From positions 13,533,550 through 13,597,549 of the forward strand of contig OX393555.1 of NCBI GenBank assembly GCA_947650365.1: a stretch of DNA of 64,000 nucleotides. Reading direction: 5' to 3'. The translations under genes and the position numbers were made by a program. This stretch comes from Chamaelirium japonicum (lineage: Eukaryota; Streptophyta; Magnoliopsida; Liliales; Melanthiaceae). Below, piece after piece: positions 11,239 through 23,370 of the stretch. Below the pieces are notes generated by a model. It made no database searches. It was not told where the DNA came from and was given only the letters and a program-made list of their open reading frames with translations. Numbering within the stretch: position 1 is the stretch's first letter; the number at the start of each line of letters is the position of its first letter.

Positions 11239-14200
11239 CTAGAAGAAGATGTCTATAGCTCGAAGACGGCGTAGTAACTCCTCTCTAGTCGCCTCCACTC
11301 GTTGAAGTTCCACGGGGCGAGTGGCCAGAAGCTCACGACGAGTCGCCAAGTCCGACTGCTGCTTCGAGCAACTTGCCTTCAAAGCACTCTCCGTGGCCTC
11401 GGCTCGCTCCAGATAAGACTCCGCCTTTCGAAGCGAGGCACGCACATAATCTATCTTCCTCTGAGCCTTCGACAGGCTGGAAGTCGCCTCCGCAAGTTGG
11501 AGCTCTGACTGACTTAGACTCGCCTCAGCAGCCTCCAACTCAGAAGGGGAGCTCCCCTCTAGCAAAGCTCGCCGGGATCGGTAAACCTCGCCATCGGTCA
11601 TAAGCAAGGTCATCTGAGCGACGAAAGAAGAGCTGTCAACTTTGAACTCCTCCAGGCTTGCGCAAAACTCTGCACCGTCCGTCGACCACCAGTCCTGGAG
11701 AGCGCCAAAGCCGGCATTTTGGAAAGGCTCCAACGTCGACTTGATATACTGCCGGCAGCTCGCAAGAAGGAACTCTGAGACTCTGCCCCTCGGCCTTAAA
11801 TCCGGGCGAGGTGCCTCGGAGTAGGTAGGCAAGACCTTCCCTCCCACTGCAGCCGCGACAGGAGCCGCTCGCGCCAACGAGGGTGGCAGAACCGGAGAAA
11901 CCACCGCTACCGCTGCAACAACCGTCTCCCCCAATGGGCACGAGGGTACAGCCACTGGGGAGTGCCGCTTGTCGACGCTCGAAACCTCAGCCTCCTCGTG
12001 GAAAGACAAAGCGTCAACGTTGATGTCGTCCAGGTCGATGTCGCCACTAGGAAAGTTCTCCCCACAAAGTCCGAGGAGATCCAGATCGTCCGGAGGGATA
12101 TCTAGCCCGCATACCCCAGGCACCCCTTGCGCAGCGACGGTGGACGAGTGCCCGAGAGGCGCCTTCGGAGAGCTCGCTCCACGCTCTACCACTATAACGG
12201 AATCTGGTCAAAAGGAAGATACGATGCTCAGCGTGATGAAACTTCCTGAACATAGAGGGCAAATGAAATAAAGAAAACTCCATACCTATGTGGTCAGATG
12301 AAGCAGCCCTAGACGGAGGAATCACTTTATCTTTCAGAAGTCCAGGCTCCTCGGCATCCTCCACCAGACAAGGGACCCTTGGGACCATCCCGCGAGGAAT
12401 GCAAACTTTTCTTCTTTTGGGAGGGACACCCTTAATTTCGGCCTTCGGGAAACAAGATGCCCCAGGGGCACTAGTAAGCTCGGTGTCCAACGCCGGAATG
12501 GAAGAAGGGACACGACGAGCACTGGAAAGACGACTACAGCTCCTCTGCGCTCTTTGAAGCCCCAGTCGGAGGCGGCGGTCCTCCACCCCCGCAGAATAAT
12601 TGAAGCAAAAATTCCTGAACCCGCTGCTCGCCAAGACGTCGACCGGGAAACTCGCAAGCAAAGGGGAAACTCGCCCTTTAATCCACTTGCAGTACTCCAG
12701 AGTGGCAGTGTCCCGAAACCCGGATTTGGTCCCAGGAAAGAAGCTGCTGCTAGTCGACCGAGCGTAGAGAGAAGCCCAGAGGCGGTAACCCTCCTGCGGA
12801 CTGAAGCGCCCCTGCAACTGCTGAGGCATGCCAGGAACTTCCTGTCGAAATCCCTGTTGGCGGGCGAAGCGGTGAGGGGAGTACTGCTCCACCTCTACCA
12901 CGTCCCCCTTTCGCCAAACCTAGTAGCCAGGGCGGCAACTGACCATGTTCCAGTATAGGTGGTCCGGGAGCTCCTCGTTGTCGAAAACAGTCAACCTCTC
13001 CAAAGGCAGTACCAAATGCTCCGCCAGAAATTCAAAGTCGGCGTTGCCCATCTTCCTTAAAAGGGTGCGAGCACACTCTCTCGGACGCTCCCAGCTGATA
13101 AAGGCATTTAAAATCCCCCTATCCCGGGCAGGAACGGTAATTCAGCTGGATGCCCGCGTCTGGCGAAAATCCCCTTTGGAAAATGCAGAGCTATCCAGCC
13201 GTACAAGTAGTGCAAGGGTCCGAACGCAGCCGACCGGCCAAGCTCCTCCTTGGCCTTATCCGAGCCGGATAAGTCCCAGTAAGTCCCACTGAGAGTCCGG
13301 TACAAGGCGCATAATATGGCCGGGGCTAGATTGAAAAGCTCGCCCCTCTCCATCCTGGAAGCTGCAAGGAAGGTCCCCGGACGGATAACCTCACCAGAGC
13401 ACGGAAGCACGAACCGACAGAGGAAGATGACCAGCCCGGCAGCTCGGTAAACCGCTCGCCGCTCCTCGCTGTCACGACTCAAGCCAAGGATTTCCCAGGG
13501 ACACTGCTTCCCCTCCATTGAATGCTTCTCTCGAGCCAAAGAGTTGATAGGTCTCACGAAGGAGCGAAGCGGAGGTCTCTGCATCTGAGCGACCTTCCAC
13601 ATGGGGTGAGCCGAAGGCGCCGGAGACCTATACTCGCCTCTGAACCAAAAGTCGACCCAAGAAGAAGGACCCACTCGATCTGACTGATCCCGCGCCGCAA
13701 TGATAGCATATGCCTTGAACAAAAGAAGGCAAGAACTCGGAGCATAGCAGCTGTCCAACAGATCCTTCAAGGCTGGCACCTCCTCCTGATAGTAATTCCG
13801 TACTTCGGGGCACCCGGAAACGATGTGGACATCGCGAAGCAAAATTCCTATCTCCCCCGCTCCAGTGAGGAAAGTGTTGGTGTCCGGACACCAGAGCTCA
13901 CAAAGTGCGCGGTACATCCCCTCAGGACGGCTGTACTCTCGACGAGCCGGAGCCAGAAACTTGGCTAATAAGTTCATCTCGGGTTCCGCGCCAAAGACCT
14001 CGTATAGCTCGCCCATCCATTCGCGAAAGCCGCAAAGATATTGGACGTCTCCCCGAGGCCAAGAATTGGGACCCCATCGCGTCAGTCGGGCACAGATCTT
14101 CGAGGCAACAACCGGCGTAGGCACGAAGTCTTCATCACAATGGTGGAACGGAATACTCAAACTCGGCTGGAGAAGCTTCATGGAAATCCCTTCGTCAGTA

Positions 14201-14514
14201 TAGATCTTCTCGCTCAATTTCGGCATCCCATAAGTCGCATCCGCGACTCCATCTTTCGTGATGCGCTCGTGGACAAAGACACGGAGCAACGACAGAAGGT
14301 CTTCCCGCCTCAAGTTGCGATAACGGTGCACACGAGTGTGGGGAAAGCGAAGGCACCTCTTCCCATTGGAGAAGTCCTCGGTTATCCACCCCGGAGAAGT
14401 CAAGCTCTCGAAGACGAGAGCCCTGGAGGACCATGAAGGGAGGCAAGTCAAGACAAGTGCGTGCCAAAAAAAAAAAGTGTCAGCAAGTGGGGGCCGCGGG
14501 CCCCTCTCCCCCAA
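11239..14514 (-). pseudogene. Tat antisense ORF: plant-mobile-domain-like protein with intron
   Basis: Three minus-strand blocks form one gene. Block 14,514-13,108 (468 codons) contains a plant mobile domain-like region: TFLTGAGEIGILLRDVHIV, then SGCPEVRNYYQEEVP, resembling the aminotransferase-like PMD proteins found as antisense ORFs in Tat and Ogre elements. The chain continues in another frame after a shift near 13,108 (through NMVSCRPGY and a TAG near 12,927) into 12,901-12,286. An 82-bp intron (12,285-12,204, GT...AG) joins this in phase to block 12,203-11,239. That block ends in a long Ala/Glu/Leu-rich coiled coil (about residues 210-300). The role of such ORFs is unknown. The open direction opposite to gag-pol implies its own promoter, perhaps in the 14.5-15.3 kb spacer or the 3' LTR. 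Confidence 0.83.
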
Positions 14515-15364
14515 TCAGCGCCCGACAGCCAAAGAAAGGGGGGGGGGGACCACAGCGCCCCCCTCCTCCGTTCCGATCGGGGCCGGGCCCGACCCCGTCG
14601 CCGATACAACCGGCCGCCGCGCCCACCTTCTCCGACCCGTTCGGGGCCGAGCCCGACCCGGCCGCCGCCTGCACGACGCCGCACCGCAGCCCCGTCGGCG
14701 CGCACCCCGACCCGGCCGCCGCGACCTCCGGCCCCGCGCCGCCTCCGTCCGTGCGCAGCATCGCGCCGCCCGCGCCGCCTCCGGCCCCGTGCTGGCCACG
14801 CGCAGCCCCGCCGCGCCCCGCGCCGGCGCTGCTGCCGCTGCTGCCCACGCAGCCCGGGACCAACGGAGAAGGAGAAAAAAAAAAGAGAAAGAAAGAAAGA
14901 AAAAGAAAAAAAAGAGGAAAAAGAAAAGGAAAAAGTAAAGAAAGGAAAAGAAAAGAAAAGAAAAAGGGAAGAAGAAGAAGAAGGAGGGAGAGAGAAGCGG
15001 CGAAGGCAACCCGCACCTCAGCCGCGCTCCTCCATCCTCCCCGCCTCGGTCCTCGCCGCATCGTCGCTTCGAGCCTGCCTTCTCAACGACCGCCAAATCG
15101 CGCACCATCGTCGCCGATGAAAGAGGCGACACCGGAAAGACGGAGCAAGTCGCGTGCAACCCCAGGCAGCTCTCTTCCAACAGCGGTCTCCAGAAGCCGG
15201 CAGAACCTTCACAAAAAAGAGCACAATAGCGGATGAAGGGGGTAGGGGTCCTTAAATAGACTGCAATCCTGCCCACAAAAGGAATCAAGGACAAGCGCTC
15301 TACGATTCCTACGTGTCCAAACCCTACACGCTCTCACCGACGCACTCGTCCTTGAGGGGGCATT
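14515..15364. repeat. GC-rich spacer, purine tract and polypurine primer site of the Tat element
   Basis: 14,520-14,870 is very GC-rich (CCG/GCC runs). 14,872-15,000 is an almost pure A/G tract on the plus strand. Long open frames cross it on both strands, but they are low-complexity Pro/Ala/Arg or Lys/Glu runs and are not credible proteins. CTTGAGGGGGCATT at 15,351-15,364, directly before the 3' LTR, is the polypurine tract for plus-strand priming. The rest may hold the promoter of the antisense ORF, which starts at its left edge (inference). Confidence 0.7.
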
Positions 15365-15973
15365 TGTAGACACACGAATTTCGTCGGACTCGGACCCGAC
15401 TTACGTGTGCCGACGTGGATGCAAACCCGACGCGCGGACCCGACTTGCACGCACTAGTGCGGACCCGGACTCGATTCGCACCCAGCACAAAGGAGGCGGA
15501 CCCCACGTTTAAAGGGGGGTCGGCCCCTACTAGGGTCCGAACCCCATGGGGCCGGCCCTACTAGGACCCGAACCCCATGGGGGGGGGGACCGGCCGGCCT
15601 TGCAAGGAAAAAGAAAAGAAAGGAAAGAAAAGAAAAGGAAAGAAAAGAAAAGAAAGAAAAGAAAAGGAAAGAAAAGAAAAGGAAAGAGAAGAAAGAAAAG
15701 GAAAGAGCTACCGCCATGCACGGGGGGAGGTTGCGTATGACGTCTGCACACATGCGGATCTGTACCAATCCCTCGATCCGACGCACAAGAAGAAGCGCCC
15801 GATCACCATCGATTTCGTATGCGAAATCCAGCCATAATTGCCTCGCCAGAAAAGGAAGACAAATAAGTGTTATTCCCCTCATCAATGGATGAATAAATAC
15901 CGGGCAATTATGAGAGAGATACAAAAGGGATTTAAAATTAAAAGTTCCCATATCTCTCTCCCCTCCCCTTTGC

Positions 15974-15983
15974 CTATAAATAG
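15974..15983 (+). promoter_or_regulatory. TATA box of the Tat LTR
   Basis: CTATAAATAG lies about 610 bp into the LTR, which puts transcription start near 16,005 and leaves a long R-U5 of about 1.4 kb. This is a sequence match only. Confidence 0.65.
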
Positions 15984-16059
15984 AGGGGGTGGGGGAAGAT
16001 TCAAAGGGCCGATGGTTGAAGACTGAAGACGAAGCGCGGGAGCTCTGCAGAAGAGGAGA

Positions 16060-16320
16060 TGCTTCTTCATCGACCCAAGGCTTCACGAGGCACGGTCAAG
16101 CCTGTCCCAAGGGATCGGCTTACCGAAAGCTCTCATCGACGTGAAGACCCTTGCACATAAAGATCAAGACATCGACTCTGTGCACGCTTCTTCATCGACC
16201 CAAGGCTTCACGAGGCACGGTCAAGCCTGTCCCGAGGGATCGGCTTACCGAAAGTTCTCATCGACGTGAAGACCCTTGCACACGAAGACCAAGACTTCGA
16301 CTCTGTGCACGAAGAAGAAA
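16060..16320 (+). repeat. Two-copy ~125-bp tandem repeat in the Tat LTR
   Basis: The segment beginning GCTTCTTCATCGACCCAAGG occurs at about 16,059 and again at about 16,186. Both copies run through GTGAAGACCCTTGCACA to GACTCTGTGCACG with a few substitutions. The repeat lies downstream of the TATA box, in the transcribed part. Confidence 0.85.
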
Positions 16321-16529
16321 GCTCAGAGAAGAAGACCCTTCGACTCCGAAGACGCCAGAAGCAAAGGCCGGAGAAGAAGCTCGGAGCGGCACTACCCCGT
16401 CGGCTCCAACAAACCCTCGATCCGGATCAAGCTCCAAAGCCCGGAGGAGAGAAACGAAGCGTCATCACCCCGTCGTCTTCAACAAACGCCTGCGCCATCC
16501 ACAAAGAAGAAAGCCTGGAGCAGACCGCT

Positions 16530-16690
16530 TGAAGCGTCGCTACCCCCGTCGTCTTCATCAGCAAAAGCCGACGTTACAACCGTCGCACGGAGACCGTCGC
16601 TACCCCCGCCGTCTTCATCAGCAAAAGCCAACGCTACAACCGTCTCACGGAGATTGGTGCTACCCCCACCATCTTCGAAAGCCTTCTTCG
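16530..16690 (+). repeat. Three-copy ~57-60-bp tandem repeat in the Tat LTR
   Basis: The unit carries CGCTACCCCCGTCGTCTTCA, then CAGCAAAAGC and a CAACCGTC-CACGGAGA segment; the third copy is diverged (TGCTACCCCCACCATCTTCG). Downstream, 16,800-17,060 is a looser array of GCCAAAGC-like units. Long open frames across this region arise from the repeats. Confidence 0.8.
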
Positions 16691-17406
16691 ATCCCGATCA
16701 CACCAAAGATGCCCGAAGAAGAAGAGAAGTCCAGCCGACACGCAAACCGTCGAAGCACCAGAGAAGTCGTTCGAAGAAGAAGATCGAGTTGACGCTAAAG
16801 CTAAAGCCTTCGCAAGAAGCCAAGGCAAAGCCCCAGTAAAGCCCGCGCCAAAGCAACGCAAGTGCCAAAGCCAAGCGACTACGCCGGCCACGAGCAAAAG
16901 CACCGCACGTTCTAGCCGATATGACGCGAAGTCCGGAAGAACGAAAGCATCACAAGTCTCTCCCGGCTACGTCCAAGCGCAAGCGCCGAAGCAAAGCAAA
17001 AGCCAGAGCCAAGCCAAAGCCAAAAAGCCGAAGCCAAAGTCGACGCCAAAAGCACGATAGACGCCGCGAACCGACGATCAAGGACGCCGAGGTCAAGCAA
17101 GGAGCGAGGAAGACACGAATACCGAGGAACAAAACCGGAAAACCCCCTAGCCGAGAAAGCGCGAAGCACGAAAGGGACAAAGCAACGGTGGACATTCCTT
17201 AGCCTCTCCAAAACCCTCACCCTGTAAAGATCCCTATCCTGGGTAGCCCCTTCAGAGTTCTCGCACGAACACCACGTGGAGACGCGGATCAAAGGGATCC
17301 TCCAGAAGATCTTTCCCACAATCCCCTGATCAAAACTCGCCGCAACCCGGACTCGCTACACCCGAGCCACCCGGGTCCCGGCCACACTTGTAATCTGGTT
17401 TTGCGC

Positions 17407-17412
17407 AATAAA
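17407..17412 (+). terminator. Poly(A) signal of the Tat LTR
   Basis: AATAAA, about 28 bp before the LTR end and present at the same place in the 5' LTR remnant (3,276-3,281). Confidence 0.55.
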
Positions 17413-17441
17413 GACGACCCGTGCTTTTTCCCGCGCTATAG

Positions 17442-19234
17442 ACGAATGTCGTATTCCTGGAGCAGGATTATTTAATAGACCATAAGCCCACCAGTAAAGT
17501 AGTTCTTGAAGAATTGCTCGGTACTGATGGGAGTACGCAGACAGAAAACGTAGTGGAAACCGATACCACTAAGATAAACGATACTGTAGAATCGACTCCT
17601 ATGGAACCACCACAGGCACGTCGCAGTGGGAGGACCACAAGTGCTCCTGATAGATACATTGGAGAAGCCTTTATGGTAGATCCAGAGTTTCAGGAGGATG
17701 ATCCTCTGAACTATGACGAAGCGATGATATCCTCTGACCATGCAGTATGGCAGGATGCCATGGAGGCAGAACTGACATCGATGTCCCAAAATTCGATCTG
17801 GACACTTGTAACACCACCTCACAACATTAAACCTGTTGGGTGTAAGTGGGTGTACAAAAGGAAAAGAGGTCCGGATGGTACCGTTGAGACTTACAAAGCT
17901 AGACTAGTCGCTAAGGGTTATACCCAGTGAGAAGGGATCGACTATGATGAAACCTTTTCGCCAGTAGCTATGCTTAAGTCTATCCGGATCCTCTTGTCCA
18001 TTGCAGCCCATTATGATTGGGAGATCTGGCAAATGGACGTCAAGACCGCATTCCTCAACGGGGATTTGGAAGAAGACATCTACATGTCTCAGCCTCAGGC
18101 TTTATCGCAAAAGGTCAGGAAAGTCTGGTGTGCAAGTTGCAAAGGTCCATTTATGGACTAAAGCAAGCATCCAGAAGTTGAAACATGCGTTTTGATCAGG
18201 CTATCCAGTCTTATGGATTTGAGTAGAACATGGATGAACCATGTGTTTATAAAAGGAGCGATAAGACTGCAGTAGTTTTTCTAGTGCTTTACGTAGACGA
18301 TATCCTGCTCATCGGAAACGATGTTGGAACATTGTCTAGAGTGAAGGTGTGGTTATCCTCTCAATTTGATATGAAAGACCTGGGTAAAGCGAGTTATGTT
18401 CTAGGGATCAAGGTAACTCAAGATCGATAGAACAAGATTCTCTCGCTGTCACAGTCGGCCTACATAGATACTATCTTGGTCAGATTCAGTATGCACAACT
18501 CCAAGAAGGGACTGGTTCCATTCAGACATGGAATGAAGTTGTCCAAGGATCAGGGTCCTAAGACTCCTGAGGAGAGGGCAGAGATGCAGAAGATACCTTA
18601 TGCTTCGGCTGTAGGGAGTCTGATTTATGCTATGCAGTGCACGAGACCAGATATATGCTATGTAGTAGGCATGATAAACAGGTATCAGTCAAATCCGGGT
18701 CCAGGGCACTGGACTGCTGTGAAAAGTATACTCAAGTATCTCTGTAGGACGAGAGATTATGAGTTAGTTTACTCTTCACAGGAACTGATGCCGATTGGAT
18801 ATACGGATTCTGACTTTGCGTTTGCATTAGGAGGAGGAGCTGTCAGTTGGAGGAGTGTGAAGCAGGGATGCATCGTGGATTCGACGACAGAGGCTGAGTA
18901 CGTTGCGACGTGCGAAGCAGCTAAGGAGGCGGTATGACTCAAGAAGTTCCTCATGGACTTTGGATGCGTACCGGGAGCTTAAGATCCTATTGTCCTTTAC
19001 TGTGATAATAATGGAGCGGTAGCACAATCCAAGGAGCCAAGATATCACCAGAAGAGCAATCATATCAAGCGGAAATACTATATTATCCGGGACTTGCAGA
19101 AGCGAGGGGAGGTTGTAGTGACTCAGGTGGCGTCTGCAGATAACATGGCGGACCCTTTCACAAAGGCGTTACCGACCAAGGCTTTTAAGAAGCACGTGGA
19201 TGCCATGGGAGTTAAGACTGTTGTTCCCCGCTAG
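17442..19234 (+). pseudogene. Copia reverse transcriptase and RNase H, broken
   Basis: The first block (17,442-17,930) runs from the post-integrase linker (FLEQDYLIDHKPTSK) into RT (KWVYKRKRGPDG, YKARLVAKGYTQ). It is stopped by a TGA at 17,928 where the family has a sense codon. RT continues with QMDVKTAFLNGDLEEDIYM (near 18,030-18,100), a frameshift and stop near 18,160, then LYVDDILLIGND near 18,290. RNase H follows, with GYTDSDF near 18,800, DSTTEAEYVA near 18,880, LYCDNNGA near 19,000 and the end ADPFTKALPT near 19,150. About 15 codons usually found between TDSDF and GGAVSW are missing. Further stops lie at 18,428, 18,935 and near 18,980. Confidence 0.9.
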
Positions 19235-19237
19235 GCC

Positions 19238-19248
19238 AAGTGGGAGAT
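19238..19248 (+). promoter_or_regulatory. Copia polypurine tract
   Basis: AAGTGGGAGAT sits four bases after the pol stop and directly before the LTR start TGTTGTAG. This sequence and position are typical of plant copia elements. Confidence 0.8.
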
Positions 19249-20092
19249 TGTTGTAGCTCGTGTGTCCTTAGCGTGGATTTTCTGTATTAACATTAATAAA
19301 AATGACTTTGGTTATTGATTTAGTTAGAATACTACTATGGTATATGATAATACTCATATATTAAAAGGACCCTAGGGAACACAGTAGGCCACTAAGGCGC
19401 TTGGTGGATCCATGCTTGGGAGACCCAATGGACCAGTTCTGTGTAGACCTAGAACTGGTTCACAGCTTAGGTGATGCCGGTCGCTTCACCGAGAACAAGC
19501 TGTTGGCAGGTAGAGGATGTGGTGAAGTCTCCACCATGGGAACGTGGGATTCCCATTCACCTGACCAAGCACGATGATCGTGTTGAACAGGAACCAAGAT
19601 GGTGCACAGTTCAGTGATTTAGACACTGGTGCAGAAACCGTCTTACTACTATAGATAATCTGTCCTTAACCCTGAGGGACCATATACACTGGGCCAACCA
19701 GTTGTGTGGTGCTTTGATGTGCCAACGTGTGTGGACCTTCCATAGTCCAATACCACGGTACGTTGGGTTACCCGACTGGCGCTTGAGTGACATGTAATCC
19801 CTACAAGTTATCCGACGTCTAGTGTTGGATGGGTGCGTTTTGATGAGTCAATCTGTCCACACAGTTAACCCAGGCCTGGTGGTTGTCAGTATGACTGACG
19901 ATGGTTCGGATGCTAGGCATAGCACCGGAAGGTGTGTGGTGTTATAGATGACAAGTCATCAAACCCTAGTCAGATGATCGATCGGGATCTAACGGTGCTC
20001 CCCACCGCCCGAGTCGTATCATGGCACCAGTAATAGGAGGGACTATGGATTATCGGAGTATAGTAAAGAACAGGGTTACGAGGGAGTAACAT
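19249..20092 (+). repeat. Copia 3' LTR, first part
   Basis: It starts TGTTGTAGCTCG. The last five bases, AACAT (20,088-20,092), are the target duplicated by the LARD insertion. No reading frame of note is present. The second part resumes at 31,158. Confidence 0.85.
20088..20092. repeat. Target site duplication of the LARD, left
   Basis: AACAT precedes the LTR terminus TGTCACG; the same five bases follow the other terminus at 31,158-31,162. Confidence 0.92.
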
Positions 20093-21149
20093 TGTCACGC
20101 CCCAGAAATCTGAAGACCGATCCCTGGGGTGTGAGGTGAGAAAAAGATGGGATTTGGGTTTGGTCAATTAATTACACCAATTTGGGTTCTCACAGGGCTT
20201 CTACGCTCTCTAATATAAAAAACAAGAAGAAGGGAGAAAAAAGAGGGGAATTTTTTAAATTTGATTTTTAGAAAAATATTTTTATTAAAAAAACAAAGAA
20301 AGAGAAATTATCAACAGAGAGAAGATATTATCTAGTCAAGCTCAACCTTCAAAAATCATATCCTCTCAATATGAGTGACCTGTCGGTGCCACTACATACT
20401 GACAGGAGTCTATCTGAGGGAGCACGAGGCTCAAGCCTTCTACGGCTAGCCAAGTAGTCTCATCCACTCCCTAACACTCAGGTGCACCAGTATAGAGTTC
20501 CTATCTACAGGGTTAATCAATTTAGTCATTTATATGCACTTATATTTTCATCATAATCTATCCTAGGCTTGGGGCCTTGAGGAAAGGCCTACCCAAAAGA
20601 ATTCAGCTGGAACCATTGTAACTACAACCATAGAATACTAACTAACTAATAAAAACTCTTATTCCAATACAATTACAATGTCTGAAGAGAAAAGATTACA
20701 AGATTGACGTACTAAGCTGAAAGGTAACACTGCAACTCTAACTCCGCCTCTGGAATCCTACTGCTACTCCTGAGCCTCCGGACCTGCAACTGAGCCTACT
20801 CGTGGGAAAGAGTAGCCCCCAATAGGAAATTGGGAGATTAGCCAAATTAATGGCTAGTGACATCCTAATAGTCTATAATAATATGAGACGACCAAAAGTA
20901 ATAAATTAAGATATAATCTAGCAGTTCTAGTATGATCAAAGTTTGTAGAATGATACCTAAACCTATCAGTAGTCTATATTCACATGCAATTCCTACTGTC
21001 ACTAGGTTATCTAACATAAAGTCCATTCAATGTTCTACAGCATTAAAGAACAAATTAAATAAGACTTTCAGATAAAGTCACGAAGTCATCATATAACATC
21101 CACACAATTCTAAATTCATATATAGATAAAACACACACTATCAAAATGT

Positions 21150-21509
21150 GAACCCTAGATATTTTGTTCATCCTGCCCCCGGTCGGGCATTACTATAGGG
21201 CCTTTTATTTCGATGTAGAGGGCCAACTCTCTCGCCGTGCATCCACCAACACCATGCACAAATCACCCAGATGATCATAAGGGGTTTCCCGTCTTTCACG
21301 GTGGAGCTCTACCGCCCAACTTGCTTTACTATGGGGACTTCAACTCCCCGGGACAGGGTTGCTAGGCCAATCCCTACTCGAGGGCACCTCCTATTGGCTT
21401 TACCACAACCCTTGCCCGTGACCCCTAACCTACTTAACTTCGGCTGTACGCGCAGGGTGGTTCACGGCCCTTGCGCACACGAGGTCCCTACCCTCTAACC
21501 AGGTAGATT
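21150..21509 (+). repeat. 360-bp conserved LTR core, copy 2
   Basis: Same block as 1,664-2,023 and identical in length. The 75-codon open frame is at 21,271-21,498. The frame reads opposite to LARD transcription. Confidence 0.88.
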
Positions 21510-23289
21510 CACACATAACATCTTTCAACATATATACTGAAGCTACAAAAGGTATATTTAATGCTTAACAATTTCCAACAATTTACCCCTGGTCTCGTAC
21601 TGCTCTCGCAACCCATATGACAAAAATAAATCAGTAAAGTAAGACACTCATCCCAGTGACCCGTGTGCTAGGGTTGTCATACTCCTCTCAAGAGGGTGGG
21701 CCCCGATAATTATTAGCTATTCAATTTATTATTTAATTTAAGGGAATCCTAATTACGGTGTCCATACAATCAAAAGCAATTATTATTATTATTATTATAT
21801 TAATATTTTAAAGCATGCGTCGCCGGACTCGCGACTCCGCATGCAAGGCGGGGTCCATTTGACCACATGCGACGATGCCCGGCGGGGTCCACATGCAGTG
21901 TCATGGACACCTACCCTTAGTCATTCTCATTTCCCACTATTAAAGACCACGCAAGGGTAGTAGATGTCACCTGGTTGTCGATCGCACACGACTCCGGCTT
22001 GCTATTTGCTTCTGATCCATCTCTGCTGGATCACTATGATCAATGTCTGATAATAACCACAGCTTCGTATCACAACTCTATTGATAAAAATAAAAGAATC
22101 TACGATAAGGGTTCTATGCCAAGGATAATCGGGCACCCTCGATAGGGGACCAACATTGAGTCGACAGTACGCAAATCCGTGCGACTGAAGAACTCGATCC
22201 TAAACCATACTAAGTCAATCAAGTAAACAGAAGCTAAACCTACTCATCGAATCGGGCTCGAAGAACCCTTTCCGATGGTTCCAGTTTCGCTGGAATCCGA
22301 CTTCGGTCGAATGGTTTCGGGTCAAACCACGTATAACCGGTAAAACAGATCGCATGGTTGGTTCACTAGGGTAGAAGAGGTTCTAGGGTTATATTCTGGG
22401 TTTAATAGGTGGGACTCAATATTCTGAGCACAATGCCGCTGGTTTCGTCCGAATCCGAGTTCGGACGATGAAATGGCGGTCAAACCACGGTACTACGATA
22501 AGATTTGGTCCAAGGATAAAACAGGGGATTAAACAGCACAATTACTATAATAAACTATGGCCAACAGGTAGTATTTTCTGAGCCGGTCGAAATGACGCTA
22601 GTTTCGTCTAATTCCGAGTTCGGACAGAGAAATGGCAGTCGAACCAAAATCGACTGGTTCATGGGTCTGGTTCGGGTGAACCAGACCGGTTCACTGTGTG
22701 ACTCGGGTCAAGTCTGCTGGGTCGGGTTCAGGGCTAAACGGGTCGGGTCTGGGGTGCAATGCAAAGTCGGGTCAGGTTCAGGGTTTAATAGGTCGGGTCT
22801 GGGGTTTAATTATAACCTGGAAAATTACTGTTCTACCCCCCCCCAACTCCTTCTCCACGAGATGTCCAGCCGGGGGGGTTTCCTACGCGCCGGCGGCCGA
22901 CGGGAGGGGCGGCCTGGAGCGCCGGCGAGCGCTCGGCCGGCCTCTCCCGCACCACCCCTACAGAGGAGGCGCGGTGGGAGGCGGCCGGAGCCCTCGTCGG
23001 AGCCCCAAAAGCTTGAAAGGCGGCCGGGGGGGGGGGGGGGGGGGGGTCGCGCGGGGTTGATCTACGGCCGGTGGTGGTGCGCCGGGGAACATCGGGAGGG
23101 GCTCGGTGCGGCAGCGGTCACTGCCCGTGTGGGCCGCGCCAAGGGAGGAGGAAGGGCCGGGGGTCGCGGGGTTGGGTCGCGGAGGGGATGAGAGGAGGAG
23201 GGGGCTGACCTGGGGGTCTCGGCGTGCTCGTCGGGGCTCCGGCGAGGGGCGGGTCGGCTGCTCCATCTCCCTCGATCTCTACTCCTTCC

Positions 23290-23321
23290 CTCTCTCTGCC
23301 TCGCTCTCGCTCTCTCTCTCC

Positions 23322-23370
<49 letters not shown>

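Larger units (their letters stand above)
3083..17440 (+). mobile_element. Ty3/gypsy retrotransposon, Tat lineage, with antisense ORF
   Basis: Visible order: 5' LTR remnant, PBS, gag, protease, RT, RNase H, second RNase H, integrase, antisense ORF, GC-rich and purine-rich spacer, polypurine tract, full 3' LTR. The second RNase H after the RT-linked one and the antisense ORF downstream of integrase are known hallmarks of the Tat clade. The element lies in a copia pol gene, whose coding sequence resumes at 17,442. GACGA (17,441-17,445) is the expected right-hand 5-bp target duplication, but the left copy is outside the window. Stop codons and frameshifts in every ORF block show that it is no longer autonomous. 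Confidence 0.92.
15365..17440 (+). repeat. Tat 3' LTR (2,076 bp)
   Basis: It starts TGTAGACACACG after the polypurine tract. It ends CGCGCTATA at 17,440, matching the 5' LTR end CGCGCTACA with one change in the terminal CA region. It includes a plus-strand A/G tract (15,600-15,710), a TATA box, two sets of tandem repeats and a poly(A) signal. Copia coding sequence begins immediately after it. Confidence 0.92.

Noticed and set aside
11239-14514. Antisense PMD-like ORF as a captured host gene
   Set aside because: Its position between integrase and the 3' LTR is the known place of Tat-clade antisense ORFs, so an element gene is the simpler reading.
14433-15294. Long overlapping ORFs on both strands (up to 267 codons)
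   Set aside because: Low-complexity Pro/Ala/Arg and Lys/Glu runs from GC-rich and purine tracts.
16151-17202. ORFs of 93-213 codons in the Tat 3' LTR
   Set aside because: They arise from tandem repeats and Lys/Arg-rich GCCAAAGC units within an LTR; overlapping frames are equally open.
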